NCBI RefSeq assembly: GCF_022179685.1 | Contig: NZ_BPRB01000086.1 | Span: forward strand, 1-54,341 | Direction: 5' to 3' | From: Methylobacterium trifolii | Lineage (GTDB): Bacteria > Pseudomonadota > Alphaproteobacteria > Rhizobiales > Beijerinckiaceae | Length of the DNA stretch: 54,341 nucleotides | Part shown: piece after piece, positions 33,353 through 43,011 of the stretch | How the letters are laid out: the number at the start of each line of letters is the position of its first letter | How positions within the stretch are numbered: the stretch's first letter is position 1 | Position numbers and translations under genes: made by a program | Notes under the pieces: generated by a model | Databases searched by the model: none | What the model saw: only the letters and a program-made list of their open reading frames with translations | What the model was told of the DNA's origin: nothing

Positions 33353-35235
33353 GGGCCGTTGACCTTGTCGGCGTGGTAGGCGCCGAGCTTGACCATGAGC
33401 GGGAAGGGCTTGACCGGCGGATCGAACTGCGGCGGCAGGCCGAGGATCGGGGCGACGCGCTCGATCACCTTGCCGGTGACGACGCCCGAGTTCCAGGCGG
33501 CCGTGGCGTAGCCGCCGCTCTCCGGCAGACCCTGCGGCTCGTCCATGATGGTGACGAAGAGGTATTTCGGTTTGTCCATGGGGGCCGCGGCCATGAAGGT
33601 CGTGAACAGCCGGTTCTTCACGTAGCGCCCACCGATCACCTTCTCGGCGGTGCCGGTTTTGCCGCCCACGAAGTAGTACGGGATCGACGCCTTCTTGGCC
33701 GAGCCCTCGACCGCGTTGAGCCGCATGATGAAGCGCATGGCCTCGCTGGTCTCGGGGCGCAGCACCTGGGTCGCCTTGGCGCGGGCGTCCTCGACGGTCG
33801 TCTTGAGGAAGGTCGGCGTCATCAGGAAGCCGCCGTTGGCGATGGCCGCCACCGCCGCAGTGGCCTGGATCGGCGCGACCGCCAGGCCGTGGCCGAAGGC
33901 GATGGTGATGGTGTTGATCTCGGTCCAACGCGGCGGGATGATCGGGCTCGCCGATTCCGGAAGCTCGGTGCGCATCCGGTCGAGAAGGCCCATCTTCTTC
34001 AGGAAGGCCTTGTGGCCGGGCACGCCCACGCCCAGCGCCATCTTGGCCGAGCCGATGTTGGAGGAGTGCGTGAACACCTCCGGCATGGTGATGAGCCTGT
34101 TGGTGCCGTGGTACTCGTGGATCTTCGAGCGGCCCCAGTTGAGTACGCCGCCGCGGGTGTCGAAGGTCGAGTTGACGTTGTACTTGCCCGATTCCAGGGC
34201 CATGGCGAGCGTCATCGCCTTGAAGGTCGAGCCCATCTCGTAGACGCCGACGTTCATGCGGTTGATGCGATCGTCCGACAGGGCGTCGACCGGGTTGTTG
34301 GGATCGAAGTCCGGCATCGAGACCAGGGCGATCACCTCGCCGGTCTGGACGTCGAGGATCATCGAGGCACCGGCCTTGGCCTTGAAGTGCTCGATGCCCT
34401 TGGCGAGTTCGTCGCGCACGGCGAACTGGGCCCGCAGGTCGATGGAGAGCTGGACCGGCTTCAGGTCGGTCTGCTTGGCGACGAGGCCGAACTCGTTGAG
34501 CGCCTTGTTGCCCTGGTTGTCGATGTACTTTTCGATGCCGGCGATGCCGACGTTGTCGAGGTTTGTCACCCCGAGCACGTGCGCGGCCGCGAAACCGTTC
34601 GGGTAGACCCGCTTGTGGTCCGGCAGGAAGCCGATGCCGGGGATGCCGAGGCGATGCACCTCCGCCTGCTGCTTGGGTGTCAGCTCGCGCTTGACCCAGA
34701 CGAAGCCCTTCTTGGTGGAGAGCTTGGCCCGCAACTCGGTGGCGTTGATCTCCGGCAGCACGGCTGTGAGGAGTTCTACCGCCTCGTCCTTGTCGTAGAT
34801 GTTCTTCGGCTCGGCGAAGACCGAAACGGTGCGGATGTCGGTGGCCAGGATCTCGCCGTTGCGGTCCACGATGTCAGGTCGGATCGCCGTGGTGGCGGCT
34901 GCCGCCACCCGGTGCTCCTGGCTCGGAGGCTCGCCGAAGATCGCCATCATCAGCAACCGCACGCTGATCGCACCGAACACGCCCAGGAAGGCGAGGCCGA
35001 CGAGCGCCACGCGGGTGTGCGAGCGCTCGATCGCGAGGCGGAACATGGAACGCACCAGCCGGACGACCGGATGGGCCTTGGGTTCCGCGACCGGCTGGAC
35101 CGCCTCGATAGCGTGCCGGAACGGCGCGGCCTCGGACTGCGGCCCTGTCGCCGGCCCGGGCTCAGGTCCCTCCCCCTGCTCCACCTGGGCGCCCTGGTCG
35201 TGCCCGTCGAGGGTCTGTGCTTCGTGTTCGGACAC
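33349..35235 (-). CDS. ftsI: Division-specific peptidoglycan transpeptidase PBP3/FtsI
   Basis: A 628-residue class B penicillin-binding protein for septal cross-linking. An extended acidic cytoplasmic tail (about 65 residues, Gln/Glu/Pro-rich) precedes one membrane helix (VALVGLAFLGVFGAISVRLL). The pedestal contains RPDIVDRNGEILATDIRT; transpeptidase motifs are STFK (in YEMGSTFKAMTL), SSN (HSSNIGSAKMAL) and KTG (FVGGKTGTAEK). The start GTG 35235 lies five bases after the ftsL stop, with GAGG nearby; open frame further upstream overlaps ftsL and is not coding. Coupled to murE by an overlap. Confidence 0.96.
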   Translation of the reverse strand: MSEHEAQTLDGHDQGAQVEQGEGPEPGPATGPQSEAAPFRHAIEAVQPVAEPKAHPVVRLVRSMFRLAIERSHTRVALVGLAFLGVFGAISVRLLMMAIFGEPPSQEHRVAAAATTAIRPDIVDRNGEILATDIRTVSVFAEPKNIYDKDEAVELLTAVLPEINATELRAKLSTKKGFVWVKRELTPKQQAEVHRLGIPGIGFLPDHKRVYPNGFAAAHVLGVTNLDNVGIAGIEKYIDNQGNKALNEFGLVAKQTDLKPVQLSIDLRAQFAVRDELAKGIEHFKAKAGASMILDVQTGEVIALVSMPDFDPNNPVDALSDDRINRMNVGVYEMGSTFKAMTLAMALESGKYNVNSTFDTRGGVLNWGRSKIHEYHGTNRLITMPEVFTHSSNIGSAKMALGVGVPGHKAFLKKMGLLDRMRTELPESASPIIPPRWTEINTITIAFGHGLAVAPIQATAAVAAIANGGFLMTPTFLKTTVEDARAKATQVLRPETSEAMRFIMRLNAVEGSAKKASIPYYFVGGKTGTAEKVIGGRYVKNRLFTTFMAAAPMDKPKYLFVTIMDEPQGLPESGGYATAAWNSGVVTGKVIERVAPILGLPPQFDPPVKPFPLMVKLGAYHADKVNGP

Positions 35236-35240
35236 GGGGA

Positions 35241-35657
35241 CTACCTCGAGGCCGTGGTGGACGTGCGGGTCGAGACGGTGCGGGTGAGCGAACCGGTGGT
35301 GCGCGGCTCGGCGAGGCCGGAGGTCTTCTCCTTCGGCGTCGCCGTGGCAGCGAGCAGGCGTCCGATCTCGTCCCCGCGCTCTGGCCGGGCCGGCAGGTCG
35401 GCGAGCCGCCCGAGATGGACAGTGCCGATCGGCTCCAGGGCCAGGTGCTTCTCCACCGCCGCCTGGAGGCGGTCCGGCCGGGTCAGCAACTGCCACTCCG
35501 CGCGCAGAACCGCGATGGCCTGCCGCTCCTTGTGCAGGCCGCTCTTCAGCTTGGAGACCTGACCACCCTGGTAGAGCGTGTCGTACTTGATCGAGTAGGC
35601 GTAGATCGCCGAGGCGACGAGGCCGACCACCGCGAGCAGGTTGAGGAGACGGATCAC
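35241..35657 (-). CDS. ftsL: FtsL-like cell division protein
   Basis: A 138-residue bitopic protein: a short cytoplasmic start, one membrane helix ([20 protein letters not shown]), then a periplasmic heptad-like segment ([20 protein letters not shown]) and a Thr/Ser/Arg-rich tail. Size, topology and position between rsmH and ftsI identify FtsL, which with FtsB/FtsQ activates FtsWI. Sequence conservation in this family is low, so context carries weight. It begins at GTG 35657 overlapping the rsmH stop. Confidence 0.88.
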   Translation of the reverse strand: MIRLLNLLAVVGLVASAIYAYSIKYDTLYQGGQVSKLKSGLHKERQAIAVLRAEWQLLTRPDRLQAAVEKHLALEPIGTVHLGRLADLPARPERGDEIGRLLAATATPKEKTSGLAEPRTTGSLTRTVSTRTSTTASR

Positions 35658-36700
35658 CGGCGTGGGCCTCCGCGGGGGGCGTCCGGCAGGCGCGCCAGGG
35701 CTTCGATCGCGCCGAGCGGCTCGGGAACAGGCGAATCCGTGCGCTCCGCGGCCCGCAGCTTGGCCGAACGGGCGCGGGGGTTGCGCGCGGCCTCGGCCGC
35801 GGACGGGAGCACCGGCCCCTTGGTCACGGGTCGGAAGCTCTTGGCCGGAGCAGGCTCGCCACCCGGCAGAGCCGTCGGCATATGGCGCGAGCTCTGCACG
35901 GCGCGGCCACTGCGGGCGGCGAAGAACTGCTTGACGATTCGGTCTTCCAGGGAATGGAACGTCACCACCGCGAGCCGGCCGCCGGGCTGCAGGATGCGCT
36001 CGGCCGCGTGGAGGGCACGGACCAGCTCGCCCAGCTCGTCGTTGACGGCGATCCGCAGGCCCTGGAACGTGCGCGTCGCCGGGTGGATGCCGCTTCCGGG
36101 CTCGGTACGGACCACGCCCGCCACGAGGTCGGCGAGTTGGCCCGTGGTCTCGATCGGGCCGCGGCGGCGCGCCTCGATGATGCTGCGGGCCACCGCCCGC
36201 GAACGGCGCTCCTCGCCGTAATGGAACACAATGTCGGCGAGCGCCGCCTCGTCGGCCTCGTTGACGATGTCGGCCGCGCTGATTCCGCCGCCGCCCATGC
36301 GCATGTCGAGGGGCCCGTCGTGCCGGAAGGAGAACCCGCGCTCCGCCTGGTCGATCTGCATCGAGGAGACACCGATATCGAGGACGACGCGGTTCACCTG
36401 CGGCTCGCCGGCCTCGGTGGCCAGGGCATCGAGATCGCCGAAGCAGCCCGCCACCAGGCGCAGGCGGTTGTCCGACTCCGCCACGAGTCGGGCGCCGGCC
36501 GAGATCGCATCCGGATCGCGGTCTATGGCGAGGACGCGGATATCCCGGTCGGCGGCCAGCATCGCCCGCGTGTAGCCCCCGGCTCCGAACGTGCCGTCGA
36601 TAGCCAGGCGCGCGCCGCCGAGGTCGAGGGCGGTAACGACTTCGTCCAGCAGAACCGGGATGTGGGGGGCACCTGTCGGCGGCACGCCGGGTCGCCTCAT
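35654..36700 (-). CDS. rsmH: 16S rRNA (cytosine1402-N4)-methyltransferase
   Basis: A 348-residue SAM-dependent methyltransferase (formerly MraW) that modifies C1402 in the ribosomal P site. Motifs: [31 protein letters not shown] (SAM loop), [48 protein letters not shown] and [18 protein letters not shown] 36700 is the first in-frame ATG with the family N-terminus. It heads the dcw cluster in this window. The usual upstream mraZ is not found in the next 500 bases, nor anywhere else in the window. Confidence 0.97.
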   Translation of the reverse strand: MRRPGVPPTGAPHIPVLLDEVVTALDLGGARLAIDGTFGAGGYTRAMLAADRDIRVLAIDRDPDAISAGARLVAESDNRLRLVAGCFGDLDALATEAGEPQVNRVVLDIGVSSMQIDQAERGFSFRHDGPLDMRMGGGGISAADIVNEADEAALADIVFHYGEERRSRAVARSIIEARRRGPIETTGQLADLVAGVVRTEPGSGIHPATRTFQGLRIAVNDELGELVRALHAAERILQPGGRLAVVTFHSLEDRIVKQFFAARSGRAVQSSRHMPTALPGGEPAPAKSFRPVTKGPVLPSAAEAARNPRARSAKLRAAERTDSPVPEPLGAIEALARLPDAPRGGPRR

Positions 36701-37207
36701 GACGGACTCGCGACGAGCGCGGACGCTCTCGGACGCATTGCGGGACGACGGACGGATCGGGGAGGCGCGATACGGCTCATGGCGACCTGAAGCCGGCCGC
36801 GGCGTGGCGGCGGGTCTGTGACGGGCGATCCCGGAGACGCGGCGATCGCTATTGCGCACGCGGGACGGCCCGCCGCCTTCGCGGGACGCGTCCGGCGATC
36901 CGATCGGTGCCGTTAACGTGAGGATGCCGGGTATCATGGGCCTCTGAGGATCGTCAACGCGCGAGCGGCGCGGATCGAGATCGCTTCGATCAGACCCCAG
37001 CAAGGTTAACCGAGTGTAAGTGTTCGAAGAGATTTCATGGGCACCGGAACGAAGGCGCCATTCTCAAGTCTTTGATGAAAAACGTCTTCCGCGCCCGGAG
37101 CGGGTTTGACCGAACCGGCTTAGCCTACACCTGGCCCCGGTCAAATGGTCTTGCGGCCGGCCAATTCCGGATGACTGCCCGGAGCGGCGCGGCGGGACCG
37201 GAAAAAG
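36701..37207. other. Non-coding region upstream of the dcw cluster
   Basis: No gene is recognised between rsmH and RNase P RNA. No MraZ-coding sequence or clear tandem TGGG-type MraZ boxes were found. The part near 36990-37080 is AT-richer and is the likely site of the dcw promoter, transcribing leftward. The stretch 37060-37200 has no recognised element. Confidence 0.45.
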
Positions 37208-37616
<409 letters not shown>

Positions 37617-37624
37617 GGGTCTGG

Positions 37625-37653
37625 AGATGCGCCCGCGCCGCAAGGCCGGTCAA
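37625..37653 (-). promoter_or_regulatory. Likely housekeeping promoter of rnpB
   Basis: On the minus strand TTGACC (complement of 37648-37653) is followed after 17 bases by GCATCT (complement of 37625-37630). The RNase P 5' end lies 8-10 bases downstream. Hexamer quality, spacing and distance fit a sigma-70-type promoter. Inference from sequence only. Confidence 0.6.
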
Positions 37654-37861
37654 GGCTTTTTCGCGATGGGTGCCGGCCTCACGCCTCGCATGAGACTGCC
37701 CTCCCGGCATGTTTCGGGAGGTAGCCTCGGAGAGTCGCTCCGCGCCGCGTCGCGGCCTCGCGAAGAAAAACGTGACAGGAGCTTAACCGTATCGGCATAG
37801 TCTTTGTCTGACATCGCACAAAAGAGGGCAGCCGATTCCCGACCTGTCCCCTGCTCCTCGG

Positions 37862-39286
37862 TTGCGGACGACATCCGCGGAACCGGACGTCGCGTCCGAC
37901 ACTGGCATCGACCGGGCGCGGGACGACCTCGACGATTTCCTTGAGGACGTACGCCGGGCCTTCGGCGTACGCACGGCATCGATCCGGCCCCTGGGGCACA
38001 CCGACCTGGGCCGGACGGCCGGCTTCGGGTTCAGCGCGGCGAGCGAGGCCACGTTCCGCACGCAGGCGGTCGCCGTTGGCGGCATCCTCGTGCTTCCCGA
38101 CACGGCGGGCGAAATCCGACCCGACGATATGGCCGTTGCGCCGACCATCCGGTTCTACGCCAGTCACCCCCTGAACCTCGAACCCGGACGGCCCTTCGGC
38201 ATACTCTGCCTGCTCGACACGCGGCCGCGCCTGCTCTCGGCCGTCGAATCGCTGCGTCTGGCCGGGATGGCGCGGACCGCCGCCGCTCTGATCGCCCGGC
38301 AGCGGGATGCCGCCACCCTCGCCCGGATGCGGACCGAACTGGAACTGAAGGAGGCCCTGATCCGAGAACAGGCCGCCGCCCTCGCCCACAGCCGGAAGAT
38401 CTTCGAACGGGCGTCCGCCGCAGCGCGGATCGGCGTGTGGGAATGCGCCCTGCCCGACGAGTCCCTGCACTGGACCGACGTGGTCTACGACATCTTCGAG
38501 TTCCCGCGGGGATCGCGCGTCGACCGGCAGCGGACCCTGGCGTGCTACACCGCCGAGTCCCGGAAAACTCTGAGCGCCCTCCGCAGTCGGGCGATCGCCG
38601 AGCGCGGCGGCTTCGAACTCGACGCGGAGATCACGACCGCGACGGGCCGGCGACGCTGGATTCGGCTGACCGCCACGGTCGAGTGCGAGAACGGCATACC
38701 GGTGCGCATCTTCGGGATGAAGCAGGACATCACGGACGAGAAGAACCTGTCGGACCGGACGCGCTACCTCGCGGAGTACGACGCCATGACCGGGCTGGCC
38801 AACCGCAGCAGTTTTCAGAACCGGCTGGCGCAACTCGGCGCGGGCGCGCCGTCCGGCGCGCTGATGCTGATCGACCTCGATGGGTTCAAGCAGATCAACG
38901 ACACGTTCGGCCACGCCGCCGGCGACGCCTGCCTGCAGGAGACGGGCCGGCGCCTGGCCGGCATCTGCCGCGAGACCGACCTCGTCGCACGCGTCGGCGG
39001 GGACGAGTTCGCCGTGCTGCTCGGAGGCCATTTCGACCGGGACGACATCGAGCCTCTGGCCGGGCGCGTCGTCGGTGCCTTGCGCCAGGTGGTGGAACGG
39101 GACGGCCGGACGGCCACCATCGGGGCGTCGGTCGGCATCGCCATGGCCGGCGGTTGCACCCCGGAAGAGGTCTTCAACCGGGCGGATGCGGCCCTCTACG
39201 CCGCCAAGGCCGCCGGGCGGGACACGTTCCGGACCTACGAGCCGCTCGTCGCGCGGGCACGGCCCCTCCCCCTCGCAAGCGGATGA
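37862..39286 (+). CDS. GAF-PAS diguanylate cyclase
   Basis: A 474-residue cytoplasmic protein. An N-terminal GAF-like domain spans about 15-150 (FYASHPLNLEPGRPFGILCL), then a short coiled coil. A PAS domain spans about 175-295 (ARIGVWECALPDESLHWTDV; RIFGMKQDITDEKNLSD). A GGDEF domain from about 305 has YDAMTGLANRSSF, LMLIDLDGFKQINDTFGHAA and the active site RVGGDEFAVLL. RETD lies exactly five residues before GGDEF, an intact inhibitory I-site, so the enzyme should make cyclic di-GMP with product feedback. No EAL domain. The only early start is TTG 37862, so the true N-terminus is uncertain. A small hairpin (CTCCCG/CGGGAG at 37701-37720) lies upstream. Confidence 0.92.
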   Translation: MRTTSAEPDVASDTGIDRARDDLDDFLEDVRRAFGVRTASIRPLGHTDLGRTAGFGFSAASEATFRTQAVAVGGILVLPDTAGEIRPDDMAVAPTIRFYASHPLNLEPGRPFGILCLLDTRPRLLSAVESLRLAGMARTAAALIARQRDAATLARMRTELELKEALIREQAAALAHSRKIFERASAAARIGVWECALPDESLHWTDVVYDIFEFPRGSRVDRQRTLACYTAESRKTLSALRSRAIAERGGFELDAEITTATGRRRWIRLTATVECENGIPVRIFGMKQDITDEKNLSDRTRYLAEYDAMTGLANRSSFQNRLAQLGAGAPSGALMLIDLDGFKQINDTFGHAAGDACLQETGRRLAGICRETDLVARVGGDEFAVLLGGHFDRDDIEPLAGRVVGALRQVVERDGRTATIGASVGIAMAGGCTPEEVFNRADAALYAAKAAGRDTFRTYEPLVARARPLPLASG

Positions 39287-39364
39287 GCGTCCTTGCAACG
39301 GACGGTCTCACCGTCTGATGCCACGTCCGCTTGATCGAAGCGGACGCGGTATCAACAAGCCCGC

Positions 39365-39422
39365 GCGGCACTTGAGCGAAGGCGAAATCCGCATCGCGAG
39401 GCGATCAAGCGGATTTCGTATG
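39365..39422. repeat. 58-bp dispersed repeat, copy 1
   Basis: The copy reads CGGCACTTGAGCGAAGGCGA onward and ends with GGATTTCGTATGA. About four of five positions match copy 2 at 41166-41223. It contains inverted GAAATCCGC and GCGGATTTC arms. It lies 170 bases upstream of psd and is non-coding. Confidence 0.7.
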
Positions 39423-39592
39423 ACGGACCGTGCCCGATCGGTGCGATGGTTGACGTGCGGACGGCCGGCTGCCATCCGGCCCGCAGAGTTCCGATATAGG
39501 CTCCGTCCGGCGCTGTGCCGGCCGAAGGAGTCGCGCCGCGGTTCGAGGGGCTCGAAGGAGACCCTCGACCGCCAGCCCACCGCCGGAGAGCC

Positions 39593-40303
39593 ATGTCCGA
39601 TCTTCTCGATACGATCCGCCGCACGCTCGTGCCGATCCACAAGGAGGGCTATCCCTTCATCCTGATCGGCATCGTCCTGACGGTGCTCGCCGGCTACTTC
39701 TCGCAGTTCTTCGGCTGGATCTTCCTGATCCTGACCCTGTGGGTCTGCTACTTCTTCCGGGACCCGGAGCGGATCACCCCCGTGGCCGACGGCCTGGTGG
39801 TCTCCCCGGCGGACGGGCGGGTGAACCTGATCTCCACCGTGCTGCCCCCGCCTGAACTCGACCTGCCGGCCGAGCCGATGACCCGGGTCTCGGTGTTCAT
39901 GAACGTGTTCGACTGCCACGTGAACCGGGTGCCGGTGACCGGCACGATCGGCCAGATCCACTACACGCCGGGCCTGTTCCTCAACGCGGAACTCGACAAG
40001 GCGTCCGAGGACAACGAGCGCAACGGCCTCGTGATCGAGACCAGCCACAAGGGCGCCCCCCTGCGCATCGGCGTGGTCCAGATCGCCGGCCTCGTGGCGC
40101 GCCGCATCGTCGGCTTCGTCAGCGCAGGCGATTCCCTGCAGGTCGGCGAGCGCTTCGGCCTGATCCGCTTCGGCTCGCGCGTGGACGTCTACCTGCCGAA
40201 GGGTACGCGCGTCCTCGTCGGGCTGGGCCAGAAGGCCGTTGCCGGCGAGACCGTGCTGGCCGACCTCTCCGGCGGCCCCGAGCGGCAGTTCCGGCGGATC
40301 TGA
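39593..40303 (+). CDS. psd: Phosphatidylserine decarboxylase proenzyme
   Basis: A 236-residue short-form (PSD-A type) decarboxylase converting phosphatidylserine to phosphatidylethanolamine. Two hydrophobic stretches near the N-terminus ([20 protein letters not shown] and the following) anchor it. Core motifs: [36 protein letters not shown], and near the C-terminus [13 protein letters not shown]. Self-cleavage at Gly-Ser there creates the pyruvoyl cofactor. ATG 39593 has GGAGAG upstream. It is followed 18 bases later by pssA, the preceding pathway step, so the two form an operon. Confidence 0.96.
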   Translation: MSDLLDTIRRTLVPIHKEGYPFILIGIVLTVLAGYFSQFFGWIFLILTLWVCYFFRDPERITPVADGLVVSPADGRVNLISTVLPPPELDLPAEPMTRVSVFMNVFDCHVNRVPVTGTIGQIHYTPGLFLNAELDKASEDNERNGLVIETSHKGAPLRIGVVQIAGLVARRIVGFVSAGDSLQVGERFGLIRFGSRVDVYLPKGTRVLVGLGQKAVAGETVLADLSGGPERQFRRI

Positions 40304-40321
40304 CCGGAGGCGAGGACACGC

Positions 40322-41158
40322 ATGGACGAACTCTTCCCGCCCTTCGAGCCGGATGCCAACGAGCCGCGGCCGCGCCGGTTCGGCCCGGTGCCCTTCCGGA
40401 TGATCGCGCCCAACATGATCACCCTGATGGCGCTCTGCCTCGGGCTGACCGCGATCCGTCTGGCCTTCGAGGGCAAGTTCGAGCCGGCGGTGATCGCCAT
40501 CACCGTGGCCGCCGTCCTCGACGGGATCGACGGCCGGGTGGCGCGCCTGCTCAAGGGCACCTCGCGCTTCGGGGCGGAACTCGATTCGCTGGCCGATTTC
40601 GTCAACTTCGGCTGCGCCCCGGCCCTGATCCTCTACGGCTTCGCCCTCTTCCACCTGAAGTCGGTCGGGTGGATCGTCGCGCTGATCTTCGCCATTGCCA
40701 TGGCCCTGCGGCTCGCCCGCTTCAACGCCATGCTCGACGATCCGAACCGGCCGGAATGGAAGAAGGACTTCTTCGTCGGCATGCCGGCGCCGGCCGGCGC
40801 TCTGACCGGCATGCTTCCGCTCTACCTCCACTTCCTCGGCCTCACGTTCGACGCGTGGGCGGCACCGGCGATCCTGGTCTACGTGCTCTGTGTCGCGCTG
40901 CTCGTCGTCTCCACGGTGCCGACCTTCTCCGGCAAGACCATGGGCAAGCGCGTGCCGCGGGCCTGGGTGCTGCCGATCTTCCTGGCGGGCGTGGCCGCCT
41001 TCGGCCTGCTCATCAGCTTCCCCTTCGAGGCGCTGGTGACGATCAGCGTGGCCTACCTCCTGACCATCCCGGTGGGCGCCGCCCAGTACCGGCGGCTCGC
41101 GAAAGCCGCGTCGGCCACCCCGGCCGAACCGGCGGACGTGTCCCTTCCGAAGCCCTGA
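40322..41158 (+). CDS. pssA: CDP-diacylglycerol--serine O-phosphatidyltransferase
   Basis: A 278-residue membrane enzyme making phosphatidylserine from CDP-diacylglycerol and serine. The CDP-alcohol phosphotransferase motif is present as DGIDGRVARLLKGTSRFGAE then LDSLADF, matching DG(x)2AR(x)8G(x)3D(x)3D. About seven hydrophobic segments follow. It is cotranscribed with psd; together they supply phosphatidylethanolamine, and hence phosphatidylcholine by methylation. Length and topology are typical of alphaproteobacterial type II PssA. Confidence 0.96.
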   Translation: MDELFPPFEPDANEPRPRRFGPVPFRMIAPNMITLMALCLGLTAIRLAFEGKFEPAVIAITVAAVLDGIDGRVARLLKGTSRFGAELDSLADFVNFGCAPALILYGFALFHLKSVGWIVALIFAIAMALRLARFNAMLDDPNRPEWKKDFFVGMPAPAGALTGMLPLYLHFLGLTFDAWAAPAILVYVLCVALLVVSTVPTFSGKTMGKRVPRAWVLPIFLAGVAAFGLLISFPFEALVTISVAYLLTIPVGAAQYRRLAKAASATPAEPADVSLPKP

Positions 41159-41165
41159 GACCTCG

Positions 41166-41223
41166 CGGCGCTTGAACGAAGCCGAGATCCGCATCGAAAC
41201 GCGATCGATCGGATTTCGTATGA
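41166..41223. repeat. 58-bp dispersed repeat, copy 2
   Basis: Second copy of the element at 39365-39422, in the same orientation, ending with the same GGATTTCGTATGA. It lies just after the pssA stop, so the two copies bracket psd-pssA. The inverted arms are less perfect here (GAGATCCG and CGGATTTC). Confidence 0.7.
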
Positions 41224-41335
41224 ATCGGCCGGCATCGCACAACCAGCGGTGGACGGCGGGGCAGGATCGTTGGCGTCCGGCCGCCGCTCCCGTAGCGTCC
41301 GCCTGCTCGGTCGTCCCGGGCAGGGAGAGGCCCGC

Positions 41336-41764
41336 ATGCTGGAAGAATTCAAGAAGTTCGCTCTTCGGGGCAACGTCGTTGACCTCGCGGTCGGCGTGAT
41401 CATCGGTGCGGCCTTCGGAGCGATCGTCACCTCGGCCGTGCAGGACGTGTTCATGCCGATGATCGGCGCCGTCACCGGCGGCCTCGACTTCTCGAACTAC
41501 TACATCCCGCTTTCGTCCAAGGTGCAGACGGGCATGGCCTATGCCGAGGCAAAGAAGCAAGGCGCGGTGATCGGCTACGGCCAGTTTATCACCGTGGCGC
41601 TCAACTTCATGATCGTCGCCTTCGTGCTGTTCATGGTCATCCGGGCGATGAACAAGCTCCAGCACGCGGAGGACAAGAAGCCCGAGGCGGTCGCGGAGGT
41701 GCCGGCCGAGGTGAAGATCCTGGGCGAGATCCGCGACATCCTCGCGGCCCGGCCAAAGGCATAG
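41336..41764 (+). CDS. mscL: Large-conductance mechanosensitive channel
   Basis: A 142-residue MscL. The N-terminal amphipathic helix and TM1 read [20 protein letters not shown] then [13 protein letters not shown], the most conserved part of the family. A periplasmic loop (residues about 46-75) and TM2 ([20 protein letters not shown]) follow, with a charged C-terminal helix ending in [17 protein letters not shown]. It opens under membrane tension to release solutes during osmotic downshift. The start is ATG 41336 with GGGAGAGG nearby. Slightly long TM loop, otherwise normal. Confidence 0.97.
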   Translation: MLEEFKKFALRGNVVDLAVGVIIGAAFGAIVTSAVQDVFMPMIGAVTGGLDFSNYYIPLSSKVQTGMAYAEAKKQGAVIGYGQFITVALNFMIVAFVLFMVIRAMNKLQHAEDKKPEAVAEVPAEVKILGEIRDILAARPKA

Positions 41765-41814
41765 GCTCTCGCCGTCGCGCCCTTCCGGAGCCGGTCGGCG
41801 GGTCAGGCCGGCTG

Positions 41815-42087
41815 CTAAGGCTGCGTGCCCTTGCCGTCCGGGTTTACCCCCAACGCGTCGAGGATGCGGTCGAGGGCGTCCTCGACGGCTCCCGTGCCTT
41901 CCTCGTGCGTCTTCAGGCGCGTCTCCAGCTTCCGGAGTTGCGGAGCGAAGGCATCGGGCACGGGATCGTCGCCGAGGAATTGCGGCTTGTCCGACTCGGT
42001 CGTCAGGACGCCGCGCAATTGCTGACCGAGATGATCGCGCACCGGCGCCGGCAGAACCGCCTCGCCCGCCGTGTCGTCGTCGCGCAT
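41815..42087 (-). CDS. NepR-like putative anti-sigma factor
   Basis: A 90-residue protein starting at ATG 42087 behind AGGAG. Two helices match the NepR pattern: VRDHLGQQLRGVL (helix 1) and DPVPDAFAPQLRKLETRLK (helix 2, with the hallmark Pro-x-Pro/Asp turn). A 10-residue insertion (TTESDKPQFLG) lies between them and an acidic C-terminal extension follows. NepR proteins sequester the general stress sigma factor EcfG until phosphorylated PhyR binds them. The nearby NepR-EcfG fusion on the same strand supports a stress role. The insertion makes the assignment tentative; it may be a divergent relative. Confidence 0.5.
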   Translation of the reverse strand: MRDDDTAGEAVLPAPVRDHLGQQLRGVLTTESDKPQFLGDDPVPDAFAPQLRKLETRLKTHEEGTGAVEDALDRILDALGVNPDGKGTQP

Positions 42088-42353
42088 TGGGCCTACTCCT
42101 GCCAGGGGATCGCCGACGCCCTGGACGCCGCGTGAAGTTGCGAAGCCGAGCAGAAACCGCGACCAAGCCGGTTCGCCGCTAATCACGACACGGTAACGGG
42201 CCGATCGTGCAAGCGTTGCGTGACGAGCGCAAGCACTTGGCGCCCCGCTCATCACCACACCCGTGTCGGGACAGAGAAAAGGCCCCGGAGCAGATCGCTC
42301 CGGAGCCCGATTCAGTCTCGCGCCGCACGAGGCGCGAACCGCATGGCCGAGGA

Positions 42354-42767
42354 TCAGTCGATCACTTCGACGATCCGATGGCCACGGTCGACGAGGACCG
42401 GCCGGTCGTTGACGACCGTGTAGCGGTAGCCCGGACGCACGCGGTACTCGTCCGGCACGTCGTAGTAGCTCAGACCGTCCGACGGCAGCGTCGTGCCGAC
42501 CGCGACGCGGCCGTCGTAATCGTAGGAGCGCACGTTGCGCTCGCGGACGTAGGAGCGGAAGCGCGGCGCCATGTCGATTCCGAGGATGCCGCCGACCGTG
42601 CCGGTGGCAGCGCCGACCGCGCCGCCGACGATGCCGCCGATCGGGCCGGCCGCATCGGTGCCGGCCTCGACGCCGCGTTCGGCCCCACGGATCGTGCCCT
42701 GCGCCTGGGCGGCGAGCGGCAGAGAAAGGGCGAGCGCCGAGGCAGCGAGAAGCGTCTTCATATTCAT
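42354..42767 (-). CDS. DUF1236-family exported protein
   Basis: A 137-residue secreted protein. The signal peptide (MNMKTLLAASALALSLPLAA, cleaved after QA) is followed by a Gly/Ala-rich segment (IGGIVGGAVGAATGTVGGIL), then a DUF1236 domain ending YRYTVVNDRPVLVDRG and HRIVEVID. ATG 42767 has GGAGA eight bases upstream. DUF1236 proteins are common periplasmic or surface proteins of Hyphomicrobiales with unknown function. It lies between the NepR-like and NepR-EcfG genes, all leftward, but gaps are large and cotranscription is uncertain. Confidence 0.88.
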   Translation of the reverse strand: MNMKTLLAASALALSLPLAAQAQGTIRGAERGVEAGTDAAGPIGGIVGGAVGAATGTVGGILGIDMAPRFRSYVRERNVRSYDYDGRVAVGTTLPSDGLSYYDVPDEYRVRPGYRYTVVNDRPVLVDRGHRIVEVID

Positions 42768-43011
42768 GCGCAAAGTCTCCGTTGGTTGATCGTCCGCCGC
42801 GCCAAGCGCAGCGAAGCTCGGGCCGGTAACGCACGACCCCCGGAAACGGATGCGTCGAAAAATTCCGCTTTTTCCTCTTGCCTATTGTGTGGGCACGATG
42901 CGCGATCGGCACACTACGCTCGGCCGTTCGCAGATTCCGCCGCGAAGAGGAACATCCGACTGGTCGTAGCAGGCAGCCGTATCGGCTTGGCGGACAGGGG
43001 GACGGACCGCC

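Noticed and set aside
39308..42166. 952-codon antisense frame over psd, pssA and mscL
   Set aside because: The three sense genes are unmistakable; the antisense frame is a by-product of G+C codon bias.
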